This document shows positions 26,466 to 34,126 of a stretch of DNA of 44,719 nt, piece by piece. The position numbers were made by a program, and so were the translations under genes. Numbering within the stretch: position 1 is the stretch's first letter; each line of letters starts with the position of its first letter. The stretch lies in contig CANPXW010000009.1 of assembly GCA_947587025.1 (NCBI GenBank), forward strand, positions 1-44,719. Direction: 5' to 3'. The notes under the pieces were generated by a model that ran no database searches, had not been told where the DNA came from, and saw only the letters and a list, made by a program, of their open reading frames with translations. The DNA comes from an uncultured Oscillospiraceae bacterium. GTDB lineage: Bacteria > Bacillota > Clostridia > Oscillospirales > Oscillospiraceae.

Positions 26466-27527
26466 TCAGACCAAGGGGACCCGTTCCTTCAGCCCCGGCC
26501 GAAGCAGGATCTTGATCTCTTTTCCGTTCTTGTCCAGCGAGGCGTCGAGCGCCTCCTGGGTCTGCTCCAGGGGCCAGACGCTGGTGACGATCTGCCGCAG
26601 CTCATCGTTGAGATCCCCGCGATTGATCAGATTCGCCGCCTCCGCAAAATCGTTCAGATGATGCATGTTGACGCAGAGCATGTCGACTTCCTTCTTCACC
26701 AGCTTGCCAAAGTCAACGGACCGGTTCGGGTTCGGCAGGGCGACCGGGACGACTCTGCCCTTCGGCCGGACCACATCGAACGCCAGATCCCAGCCCGGCT
26801 GCGAGCCGGAGACCTCGAAGACCATGTCCACCCCGCCGTCGGTGGTGTCCGCGACGATCTTGCGGACGTCCTCCTTCAGGGAGTTATACACCTCAAAGCC
26901 CATGGCGCGCATCTGCTCGATGCGGTTTTCGCTGATCTCCGTATAGATGATACGGGACGCGCCGTTATGCCTCGCCAGGATGCCGATCAGCATGCCGATG
27001 GCGCCGGCGCCGATGATGAGCGCGGTGTCGCCCAGGCCGATGCCGCTGTTGCGGACGTCAAAGACGCCTATCGCCAGAGGCTCGGCGATGCTCGCGACGA
27101 TCGGGTCCACATCGGGGTCGATGGGGAACAGCTTGTCCACATCGCGCTCCAGGAACTCCGCGAAGGTACCGCCCGGACGGCGGATCGCGCCGTACTGCGC
27201 GGAGCAGATGCTGAACCGCCCCTCCATGCACTGGTCGCAGACGCCGCAGGGAGCGTTCTGGGGACCGACCACCAGATCGCCGACCTTGACGCGGCACGGA
27301 AGGTTGTCCGGGTTATTGATCTCGACCACCTCTCCGTAATACTCGTGGCCATAGGCGCGGGGCTGCTCCGGGCTGGCCCCGTAAGCGTTCCGCGCGATAA
27401 GGCCCGGATCTCCTCCGCAGATGCCGGCGTAGATCACGCGGATGAGAGCCTGTCCCGCCTTGGGCACCGGTTTTTCTATGTCTGTGTAAGACCCCTGTGC
27501 CGGACCTGTAACAACGTACCCTTTCAC
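26466..27527 (-). CDS. Zinc-dependent medium-chain dehydrogenase
   Basis: A 353-residue polyol or threonine dehydrogenase-like enzyme. It has the catalytic zinc Cys in GICGGDP, where CGxD is usual but the Thr/Ser before Asp is replaced by Gly, then His-Glu in YGHEYYGEV. Structural zinc cysteines are in CGVCDQCMEGRFSIC, and the NAD motif is GAGAIGM. It probably oxidises a secondary alcohol of the substrate, possibly to the ketone used by the transketolase. The start is GTG at 27,525-27,527 with AAGGAGG 7 bases upstream. It is followed by the lactonase-like gene and preceded by a related Rossmann-only protein. Confidence 0.9.
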   Translation of the reverse strand: MKGYVVTGPAQGSYTDIEKPVPKAGQALIRVIYAGICGGDPGLIARNAYGASPEQPRAYGHEYYGEVVEINNPDNLPCRVKVGDLVVGPQNAPCGVCDQCMEGRFSICSAQYGAIRRPGGTFAEFLERDVDKLFPIDPDVDPIVASIAEPLAIGVFDVRNSGIGLGDTALIIGAGAIGMLIGILARHNGASRIIYTEISENRIEQMRAMGFEVYNSLKEDVRKIVADTTDGGVDMVFEVSGSQPGWDLAFDVVRPKGRVVPVALPNPNRSVDFGKLVKKEVDMLCVNMHHLNDFAEAANLINRGDLNDELRQIVTSVWPLEQTQEALDASLDKNGKEIKILLRPGLKERVPLV

Positions 27528-27561
27528 GATAGAAACCTCCTTATCTGTCTTATTCTGCCGC

Positions 27562-28062
27562 TCACATCGCGAGCAGCCGCTCGGCTATCCGAAGGCTGTC
27601 GGCGTCGTAGCTGGTGACGCCGATGAAATGGATCTGATCCCGGATAGAGTCGCATACGTGGAAATAATAGGGCTCTGCCGGCGCCTTCATCAAGGCTACG
27701 CACGCGCCGCGTTTGGCCGTCTTCAGCATCAGATCATACATGGCCAGATCTCCGGTGGACTCGATCACGATGTCGAACTTCCTGGAGCTGGTCACATCCT
27801 TGATCATCGCCCCCACGTCGCCCTCGTCCGTCCGGAAGGGGATGAAGCCCTTCTCCTTGATCAGCTCCTCCTGCTCCTTGTCTGCGGCGCAGAAAACGAC
27901 CGCCGCCGCGCCCGTGTTCTTCGCGACCTGCCCGCACAGGAGCGACACCTCGTCAAGACCTGTGATCAGGACAAACTTCCCGTACCGGAATTCGCATCGC
28001 TTGAGTGCGCAGACCGATAACGCCAGGGATTTAACATCCGTTTCGACGCTGTACTTTGCCAT
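27562..28062 (-). CDS. Rossmann-only relative of medium-chain dehydrogenases, function unknown
   Basis: A 166-residue protein resembling only the cofactor-binding half of a zinc alcohol dehydrogenase (FVLITGLDEVSLLCGQVAKN, then FDIVIESTGD, then GACVALMKAPAEP). The catalytic zinc domain is missing, and the glycine motif reads GLDEVS instead of GxGxxG, so NAD binding as in the family is doubtful. The frame is intact with a strong AAGGAGG before the ATG at 28,062, so it seems to be a maintained gene and not a decaying fragment. It precedes the full-length dehydrogenase by 34 bp and may be a partner or regulatory subunit. No confident function. Confidence 0.75.
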   Translation of the reverse strand: MAKYSVETDVKSLALSVCALKRCEFRYGKFVLITGLDEVSLLCGQVAKNTGAAAVVFCAADKEQEELIKEKGFIPFRTDEGDVGAMIKDVTSSRKFDIVIESTGDLAMYDLMLKTAKRGACVALMKAPAEPYYFHVCDSIRDQIHFIGVTSYDADSLRIAERLLAM

Positions 28063-28113
28063 ACCAAGTTCCTCCTTATCTGTATTTTGGGTCATTCTTT
28101 GTGTTCTATGTGT

Positions 28114-29064
28114 TCAAAGCAGGCCTTTGACCGCCGCGATCACGCCGTCCGTCCCGTAGCCGTACTTCTTGTGCAGCTGCGGCGACAGGCCATAGGAGGG
28201 ATACACATCGGGGATGCCGAGGCGCTTGAGCTTGCAGCTGATCCCCTCGTCCGCCAAGGTCTCCGCCACGGCGCTGCCCAGACCGTTGTAGACGGAATGG
28301 TCTTCCACCGTCACGATGCGGCCGGTGGCAGCGGCGGCCTCCAGGATGGCCTGCTTGTCCAGGGGCTTGAGCGTGTGCATATCGATCACGCCCACGTCGA
28401 CGCCCTCCTTTTCGAGCCGCATGGCAGCCTCCACGGCATAGCGCAGCACAAGGCCGAACGAGATGATGGTGGCGTCCTTTCCGGGCCTGGCCACGATGGC
28501 CTTGCCGATCTTGAACTCGTAATCCTCGCCGTATATCTCCGCGTCGTTGGTGCCCTCGCCCATGCGGATGTACATCGGCCCGTCATAATCCACAGAGGCA
28601 TGGAACACCTTGCGCATCATGGTGACGTCCGAGGGGCAGACGACGGTGCTGTTGGCGATGCCGCGAATGATGCCGGCGTCCTCCAGCCCGGAATGGGTCG
28701 GGCCGGTGATCGCGATGCCGCCGTACGCAGCCACGAGGCGCACGTTCAGGCCCATGTAGCAAACGTCCGTGCGGAACTGCTCTATGGCGCGCATGGTCAG
28801 AAACGGCGCGAAGGAGGAGCAGTACGGGATCTTTCCGTTCATCGCCAGGCCGGCCGCCATGCCCACCATGTTCTGTTCGGAGATGCCAACGTTAAAATAC
28901 CGGTCCGGGAAGCTCTTGCGGAAATTCTCCGTGCAGACCGAGCGCGACAGGTCCGCTGTGAGCGCGACCACGTTGGGATTGGCGGCACCGATCTCCGCCA
29001 GCGCTTCGTGCCAGATCGGCCTGCTGTTCGCGTGGACCTTTTCCGTCGGGTCAAAAAGTTTCAT
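28114..29064 (-). CDS. Transketolase-like enzyme, C-terminal subunit
   Basis: A 316-residue protein holding the pyrimidine-binding and C-terminal domains of a split transketolase. The catalytic glutamate for ThDP activation is in YFNVGISEQNMVG; AYGGIAITGPTHSGLED and VEDHSVYNGLGSAVAETL follow. It forms a heterotetramer with the subunit encoded just before it, with a 4-bp overlap (ATGA). Split transketolases are common in catabolic operons, for example for apulose phosphate or sulfosugars. No kinase is encoded here, so its sugar or acid substrate remains open. Confidence 0.92.
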   Translation of the reverse strand: MKLFDPTEKVHANSRPIWHEALAEIGAANPNVVALTADLSRSVCTENFRKSFPDRYFNVGISEQNMVGMAAGLAMNGKIPYCSSFAPFLTMRAIEQFRTDVCYMGLNVRLVAAYGGIAITGPTHSGLEDAGIIRGIANSTVVCPSDVTMMRKVFHASVDYDGPMYIRMGEGTNDAEIYGEDYEFKIGKAIVARPGKDATIISFGLVLRYAVEAAMRLEKEGVDVGVIDMHTLKPLDKQAILEAAAATGRIVTVEDHSVYNGLGSAVAETLADEGISCKLKRLGIPDVYPSYGLSPQLHKKYGYGTDGVIAAVKGLL

Positions 29065-29930
29065 CCTTCATACCTCCCGCTGAGCGCTTGATAAGCTTCC
29101 TCGATCTCTTTGAGGGCGATCTGATACTGTTCTTCCGTCACGGCGTTGTTGTGGAAGCGGGCCTCGTTCTCCATGAACGACACGCCCTTTCCCTTCACGG
29201 TGTGGGCGATCACGGCCGTCGGCACGTCGCTCTCCGCCGGAGGGAGACTTTCAAAGGCGTCGAGCACCTGCTGCATGTCGTTGCCGTCCTCGACGAGGAT
29301 GACGTTCCAGTTGAACGCCTTGAATTTGCCCGCCAGCGGCTCCAGCGGCATCAGATCTTCCGTCGGCCCGTCCAGGCTGAGCATGTTCCGGTCCACGACG
29401 GCGACCAGATTGCCGAGCTTGAACTGCGCGGCCGCCAGCGCCGCCTCCCAGTTGGAGCCCTCTTGCAGCTCGCCGTCGCCCAGCATGCAGAAGACGCGGA
29501 AATCCTTGTGATCCATCTTCCCGGAGAGGGCGATGCCCGCCGCGATCGGCAGCCCGTGGCCCAGAGAGCCGGAGGAGCTGTCCAGCTCGTGGCACGCTGC
29601 CTTGCAGGGGTGCATGCCGAATCTCGTCTCGAAGCCGGTGCGATAGGTGGCGAAGATTTCCTCCCTGGTGAAGTACCCTCTCTGCGCCATCGCCAGATAC
29701 ATGGCTCCGCCGCCGTGGCCCTTGCTGAGGATGAAGCGGTCCCTGTCCTCCCAGTCCGGCCTCTGCGGGTCGATGCGCATGACCTGCTGGAACAGGGCGA
29801 TCATGAGCTCCGCGCAGGAAAAATCTCCGCCCAGATGCATCTTCCCCCGCTCGTGTGCCAGCTCCAAAATGCTCCTGCGGTGTTCGTAGGTCAGCTTGTT
29901 CAGCTCCCGCAGCCGTTCTTTTTCTGCCAT
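29061..29930 (-). CDS. Transketolase-like enzyme, N-terminal subunit
   Basis: A 289-residue protein with the pyrophosphate-binding domain of transketolase: KMHLGGDFSCAELMIAL near residue 30, LSKGHGGGAMYLAM, SGSLGHGLPIAAGIALSG, and the ThDP motif GDGELQEGSNWEAAL. I chose the ATG at 29,930 because it opens the family sequence and has AAAGGG upstream; the frame extends further but into the neighbouring gene. It follows the 3-hydroxyisobutyrate-dehydrogenase-like gene by 19 bp and overlaps the C-terminal subunit gene by 4 bp. Confidence 0.92.
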   Translation of the reverse strand: MAEKERLRELNKLTYEHRRSILELAHERGKMHLGGDFSCAELMIALFQQVMRIDPQRPDWEDRDRFILSKGHGGGAMYLAMAQRGYFTREEIFATYRTGFETRFGMHPCKAACHELDSSSGSLGHGLPIAAGIALSGKMDHKDFRVFCMLGDGELQEGSNWEAALAAAQFKLGNLVAVVDRNMLSLDGPTEDLMPLEPLAGKFKAFNWNVILVEDGNDMQQVLDAFESLPPAESDVPTAVIAHTVKGKGVSFMENEARFHNNAVTEEQYQIALKEIEEAYQALSGRYEG

Positions 29931-29949
29931 TCGTTCCGTCACCCTTTCT

Positions 29950-30801
29950 TCATTTTTCAAATAGTTTGCACATCGCTGCCAATTCCTGGTCGTCATAGGC
30001 GGAATTGGCCAGCATCAGCTCGTAGGTCAGCGCCGCCAGCGGCGTCGGGACCCCTTCCGCCAGCGACAGGGCGTTTTTCAGGTCCTTCCGGCTGAGGGAC
30101 AGCTTGAATCCGCCGCCGAACTGCTGCTCCTGCATCTTCTTCCAGCGCCTTTCAAAGGCTGAGGAGGTGCCGGTGCTGGCGCAGATCACGTCATAGAGCC
30201 TGTCCATATCCAGGCCCTGCGCCTGGGCGATGCGAAAGACCTCGCCCGTCGCTGCGGTGTTGACCGCCAGCAGAAGGTTGTTCAGGTTCTTGAAGGTCTT
30301 TCCCATGCCGCAGCCGCCCAGCTGGAAGATGGTCTTTCCCATGGCCTCGAACAGCGGGCGCACCTTTTCCTGAGCGCTCTGGTCGCCGGAGGCAAAGATG
30401 GTCAGCGTGCCCTTTTCCGCGCCGGCCGTCCCGCCGCTGACAGGCGCGTCCACCACGGGCACGCCCCTCTGCTCATAGTAGAGCTCCACCTGCTGGATGG
30501 TCTGCGTCTTGCAGGAGGACATATCGATGATGACCGCTCCGGGGGCCAGCGCGCCGGCGAAGGCGTCATCCATCAGAAATCCCGCCACCTCGGCGTCGCC
30601 GGGCAGAATCGTGATGACAGCGTCCGCGTCCCGGACGGCCTCTCCCTTTTCGCCGCAGAGCCGGAAGCCGTCAAACCCCTTCAGCTGCTCGACGAACTTC
30701 GCGCTGCGATGGACGGCCGTGCGCACCTCATGCCCGGCGCGGAGCAGATTCATCGCCATCGGCAGGCCCATGGCGCCCATTCCAAAAAAAGCGACTTTCA
30801 T
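29950..30801 (-). CDS. 3-hydroxyisobutyrate dehydrogenase-family oxidoreductase
   Basis: A 283-residue NAD(P)-dependent beta-hydroxyacid dehydrogenase. It has the N-terminal GMGAMGLPMAMNL dinucleotide motif, the substrate loop DAPVSGGTAGAEKG (118-131), and the catalytic Lys171 in KNLNNLLLAVN. Relatives act on 3-hydroxyisobutyrate, tartronate semialdehyde or sulfolactaldehyde-type substrates. Here it may reduce a semialdehyde or oxidise a hydroxy acid. The start at 30,801 has GGGAG upstream, and the gene follows the aconitase X large subunit by 5 bp. Confidence 0.9.
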   Translation of the reverse strand: MKVAFFGMGAMGLPMAMNLLRAGHEVRTAVHRSAKFVEQLKGFDGFRLCGEKGEAVRDADAVITILPGDAEVAGFLMDDAFAGALAPGAVIIDMSSCKTQTIQQVELYYEQRGVPVVDAPVSGGTAGAEKGTLTIFASGDQSAQEKVRPLFEAMGKTIFQLGGCGMGKTFKNLNNLLLAVNTAATGEVFRIAQAQGLDMDRLYDVICASTGTSSAFERRWKKMQEQQFGGGFKLSLSRKDLKNALSLAEGVPTPLAALTYELMLANSAYDDQELAAMCKLFEK

Positions 30802-30806
30802 ATCTC

Positions 30807-32024
30807 TCACTCCCATATCCCAGTGATCGCCGCGTTGATGCAGCGTTTTTCATCTCCGTACCAGACGTCCATTCCGTTTCCGCCCGGGGCGTAAAACGCC
30901 ATCTTGGGCGAGTGGGTCGCCAGCGTTTTGAAGCCAAGCAGCTCGGGCGCGCTCAGCACGACGCAGAGGTCCTGGGTGAGCACGCCGCCCGCCGCCTCGA
31001 TCGTCTGCGCGTAGCCCAGCTGCTGCGCCATCCCCTTCACCGCCGCGTTCGTGTGGACCCAGAGGGTGACGCCGTCGTGCACCTTCCTGCCGTCCAGCAG
31101 CTGGGCGATCTGGCGCACCTGCTTGAGCGAGCAGTGGGGGCAGCCGAGAGCCACCAGATCCACCTGTCTGCTCTTGCCGCAGTTCAGGTTCTCATAGCCC
31201 TTCTCAAGCTCCTTTTCGCCCAGCTCGATCACCTCGTACTTCCGCCCTCCGAAGGCGGTCTCCACGTCCGGCGCCTCGGGCGTTATCCCCACCGCGTGGA
31301 ACATCGCCACGCCGCCGGCGGAGGCGAGAGCCGCGCCGAAATAGACCAGCTCCTCCGTGCTCGGCGCCTGGAAGCCGTCGAACACCGGGATCCTCTCCCC
31401 GATCATCTTCCCGACATAGTTGCCCAGAGCGCCATAGTCCGCGATCCCGTTCAGCTTTGCCGTGACCTTGAAGAGCACGTCGCCCTTTCTGTTCTCGTCC
31501 AGGTGCAGGCCATAGCAGGGCGTGAAGCCTGTGACGGCGGCGGCCCACGCGCTGGGCCCGCCTTCCCGGTTGTCCCGCGCGCCGATCACCGAATTGGTGA
31601 AAACGACGGCCGAGGATTCCGCCCACGCGATATGCTCCCCGAAGCGCGGCAGGAAGCTGTAATAGTACGGCACGCAGGAGGACGTTCCGTAGCAGCCCAT
31701 CGCCTCGTATCCCCGCTGGATGCGCAGCTGAGGCTCGACCCACTCCGGGGGCAGCCCAAGATCGCGGCTCCGGTCCACGCCGATAACGTTCATCGTCGTG
31801 GGGACCACCACGCGGGCGCCTTTGCGCGCCATGTCCTCCACCCATTCCATCCCGGCGATACCGTGGGATTTCAGGGACAGGCCGGCGCAGTGCGCGCTTT
31901 TGATGGGGATGAGCTCTTCCGCGCCGTAAATATCGCCCAGCGCTTTGAGCATCTCCATGGCGGTCTGTACAGGCTCGCCCAGCTCGCCGTCGAGCATACG
32001 CTTCTGCTGATCTGTCAGTCTCAT
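30807..32024 (-). CDS. Aconitase X, large (catalytic) subunit
   Basis: A 405-residue protein of the former DUF521 family. Typical segments are IKSAHCAGLSLKSHG near 45, EAMGCYGTSSCVPY, TNSVIGARDNREGGPSAW, the FHAVGITPEAP block and a cysteine pair in LGCPHCSL. Known members are dehydratases with an iron-sulfur cluster: cis-3-hydroxy-L-proline dehydratase in bacteria and phosphomevalonate dehydratase in archaea. The enzyme needs the small subunit, encoded directly upstream with a 4-bp overlap. No proline-related gene is nearby, so the substrate is probably a hydroxy acid of this operon's pathway. Confidence 0.92.
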   Translation of the reverse strand: MRLTDQQKRMLDGELGEPVQTAMEMLKALGDIYGAEELIPIKSAHCAGLSLKSHGIAGMEWVEDMARKGARVVVPTTMNVIGVDRSRDLGLPPEWVEPQLRIQRGYEAMGCYGTSSCVPYYYSFLPRFGEHIAWAESSAVVFTNSVIGARDNREGGPSAWAAAVTGFTPCYGLHLDENRKGDVLFKVTAKLNGIADYGALGNYVGKMIGERIPVFDGFQAPSTEELVYFGAALASAGGVAMFHAVGITPEAPDVETAFGGRKYEVIELGEKELEKGYENLNCGKSRQVDLVALGCPHCSLKQVRQIAQLLDGRKVHDGVTLWVHTNAAVKGMAQQLGYAQTIEAAGGVLTQDLCVVLSAPELLGFKTLATHSPKMAFYAPGGNGMDVWYGDEKRCINAAITGIWE

Positions 32025-32446
32025 GTCTCACCCTCCCCCTTTTTCAGGATCGTGACGGTCCCGTTGGTCGCGTCGACCCGGACAAAGTCGCCGTCTTCGA
32101 TCAGCGCGTAGGGGTCCTCCTCCATGTGGTCCACCACCGGTATCTTCCCCATGATAGCGCCGGCCGCGATGATCGTCTCCGTGTTCAGATTGATGATGGC
32201 TGCGGGCGCCGTGCCCTCCTTTGCCACCTGATAGACCACATAGGAGCCGCCGGTCGAGCCCTTTCCGTAGGGAAAGATCAGCACCTTCCCCGCGAAGGAC
32301 TTCCCCTCCAGTTCATGCGCCCGCTCCGTGATAGTGCCCGTCGGCACGTCCACGCCGAAGTTGAAGCCGATCGGCTGTCTGCAAACCAGCGCCGGACCTT
32401 CTCCATACCCCTTGCTGATGCATCTGCAAGCTACTTTTTTCTCCAT
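32021..32446 (-). CDS. Aconitase X, small (swivelling-domain) subunit
   Basis: A 141-residue protein of the former DUF126 family, the swivelling beta/alpha domain that closes the aconitase X active site. Visible motifs are GTITERAHELEGKSFAGKVLIFPYGKGSTGGSYV and IINLNTETIIAAGAIMGKIPVVD; the KGSTGGSYV loop is the conserved substrate-binding part. I place the start at 32,446, with AAGGGG upstream and 4 bp after the PrpF stop; an earlier in-frame ATG lies inside PrpF. In many bacteria the two subunits are fused; here they are separate. Confidence 0.9.
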   Translation of the reverse strand: MEKKVACRCISKGYGEGPALVCRQPIGFNFGVDVPTGTITERAHELEGKSFAGKVLIFPYGKGSTGGSYVVYQVAKEGTAPAAIINLNTETIIAAGAIMGKIPVVDHMEEDPYALIEDGDFVRVDATNGTVTILKKGEGET

Positions 32447-32450
32447 TTCT

Positions 32451-33608
32451 CTACCCCTTGTCAAAGATCTCGTTCTTCACATATGCGACGCCATCCAATA
32501 GCTTTCTGGCCGTCCGCTCATATGCCAGCTGCGTAAAAGCGCCGTCCTCCCCGCGCTGGGCGTTCACCCGGATGCTGCCGCCCGGATGGCCGATGCGCAG
32601 CTCCGTCCGGGACCGCGCCTGCTCGGACAGCTGCCGCCAGACCAGCGTTCCCGGGATGCGCGCCGCCGCGCCCGTGCAGACGGTGCCGGTCCCCGGATAG
32701 GTCTTGTGCATGTGGAGCATGAAGCTCAGGCGCGCGGTGATGTCTATCTCGTCCGCCTCCACCATGTGCCCGTCGATCTCGCTCTGATACGACTGCGGGG
32801 GGCTGACCAGCGCGAAGAACGGGGCGTACGGATTGGCGGTCGCCTCCTGGGCGGTCTTTGCCAGACCGATCTTGACCGTACAGGCCGCGCGGATGGCCTC
32901 CATCTTCGCGCACAACTCTCTGTCCGCCTCGATCTGCCTGCACAGCTCGGTCCCCTTCAGTCCCAGCGTCTTGGCCTCGACGAAGACGACGACGTTGCCC
33001 GCGTCCACGATCGACATTTCCACCTCTCCGCAGCCGGGGACCTGGATGCGGTCGACAGGGTTTCCCGTCGGCAGGACCTTTCCGGTCGTAGAGCCGGCCG
33101 AGTCGAAAAAGTCCAGCAGGATCGGCGCTCCGGTCCCGGGCACGCCGTCGATGCGGCAGTCGCCGGACACCTGCGCCTTGCCCCCGCACACCGGCACGTC
33201 CGCGATCAGCACGCAGTCCGTGTTCACCTGGTGTATCCGCACGCGGGCCACCGGTCCGTCCGTCTTGACGATGCCCTCGTCTACCGCGAACGCGCCGACT
33301 GCAGAGGAGATATTCCCGCAGTTGCCGCCGTAATCGACCAAGTCGCTGTCAAAGCTCACCTGCGCGAACGTGTAGTCGAGGTCCGTATCCGGCCTGCTCG
33401 GCGGTCCGATGATGGCCAGCTTGCTCGTCAGCACCTCCGCGCCGCCCAGGCCGTCGATCTGCCGGGGGTCCGGGCTGCCGAAGACCGCCTGGATGACGCG
33501 CTTGCGTTCATCCGCTCCGGCGGGAAGCTCGTTTTCCCGGATGAAGATGCCTTTGCTGGTGCCTCCGCGATAGATGGACACTCTGATCTGCTGCATTTGC
33601 GGATGCAT
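32451..33608 (-). CDS. PrpF-family double-bond isomerase/tautomerase
   Basis: A 385-residue protein of the PrpF family, which moves a C=C bond in unsaturated di- and tricarboxylates: 2-methylaconitate isomerase (PrpF), 3-methylitaconate isomerase (Mii) and oxalomesaconate tautomerase (GalD). It has the N-terminal RVSIYRGGTSKGIF, the catalytic Cys97 in GGNCGN, and a C-terminal RIGHPGGSIRV matching the second acid/base half. It lies 3 bp after the hydratase small subunit and 4 bp before aconitase X. The combination of PrpF-like isomerase and LeuCD-type hydratase recalls Mii plus dimethylmaleate hydratase in nicotinate fermentation. Confidence 0.9.
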   Translation of the reverse strand: MHPQMQQIRVSIYRGGTSKGIFIRENELPAGADERKRVIQAVFGSPDPRQIDGLGGAEVLTSKLAIIGPPSRPDTDLDYTFAQVSFDSDLVDYGGNCGNISSAVGAFAVDEGIVKTDGPVARVRIHQVNTDCVLIADVPVCGGKAQVSGDCRIDGVPGTGAPILLDFFDSAGSTTGKVLPTGNPVDRIQVPGCGEVEMSIVDAGNVVVFVEAKTLGLKGTELCRQIEADRELCAKMEAIRAACTVKIGLAKTAQEATANPYAPFFALVSPPQSYQSEIDGHMVEADEIDITARLSFMLHMHKTYPGTGTVCTGAAARIPGTLVWRQLSEQARSRTELRIGHPGGSIRVNAQRGEDGAFTQLAYERTARKLLDGVAYVKNEIFDKG

Positions 33609-33611
33609 GGC

Positions 33612-34112
33612 TCAGTCCTCCTTCGCTTTCTTCTTCAGGTACCCCATCAGTCCGCCGCAGTCGAGCAGCTCAACGATGTGGGGCGGCAGCGCGTCGCAGA
33701 CCAGCTCCAGCCCCTGGGTCACATCCAGCACGACGCCCCGCTGCAGATCGACCTGCAGCTCGTCGCCGTCGTGTATCAGATACGCCTGCTCGCAGACGAG
33801 CGCCGGCAGGCCGATATTCAGACAGTTGCGGTAAAATATCCTGGCAAAGAATTCGGCTATCACCACGGATACGCCGCACTCCTTCAGCGCGATCGGCGCG
33901 GTCTCCCGGCTGGAGCCGGAGCCGAAATTCTTGCCGGCCACGACCATGTCCCCCGGCTGTACCTTCGCGCTGAAATCCTTATCCACGCCCTCCATGGCGT
34001 GGGCGGCGATGTCCCGATAGCTCATCTCCATATACTGAGCGGGAGAGATCAGGTCCGTATTGATGTGGTCTCCGAACTTATGCGCCTTTCCGCACAGCTT
34101 CTTCTTTTCCAT
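33612..34112 (-). CDS. Aconitase-family hydratase, small subunit (LeuD/DmdB-like)
   Basis: A 166-residue swivelling-domain protein of the isopropylmalate isomerase/homoaconitase type. It shows [16 protein letters not shown] near the start, the substrate-binding [14 protein letters not shown] (about 60-75) and [16 protein letters not shown]. It forms the active hydratase with the LeuC-like subunit. The ATG at 34,112 has GAGGGGAG upstream; an in-frame ATG at 34,130 would overlap the previous stop by 4 bp and cannot be excluded. It is followed 3 bp later by the PrpF-like gene. Confidence 0.9.
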   Translation of the reverse strand: MEKKKLCGKAHKFGDHINTDLISPAQYMEMSYRDIAAHAMEGVDKDFSAKVQPGDMVVAGKNFGSGSSRETAPIALKECGVSVVIAEFFARIFYRNCLNIGLPALVCEQAYLIHDGDELQVDLQRGVVLDVTQGLELVCDALPPHIVELLDCGGLMGYLKKKAKED

Positions 34113-34126
34113 CCTGCGCTCCCCTC

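Noticed and set aside
27562-28062. Calling the Rossmann-only gene a pseudogene
   Set aside because: It has an intact frame, a strong ribosome binding site and operon spacing, and no remnant of a catalytic domain lies upstream or downstream.
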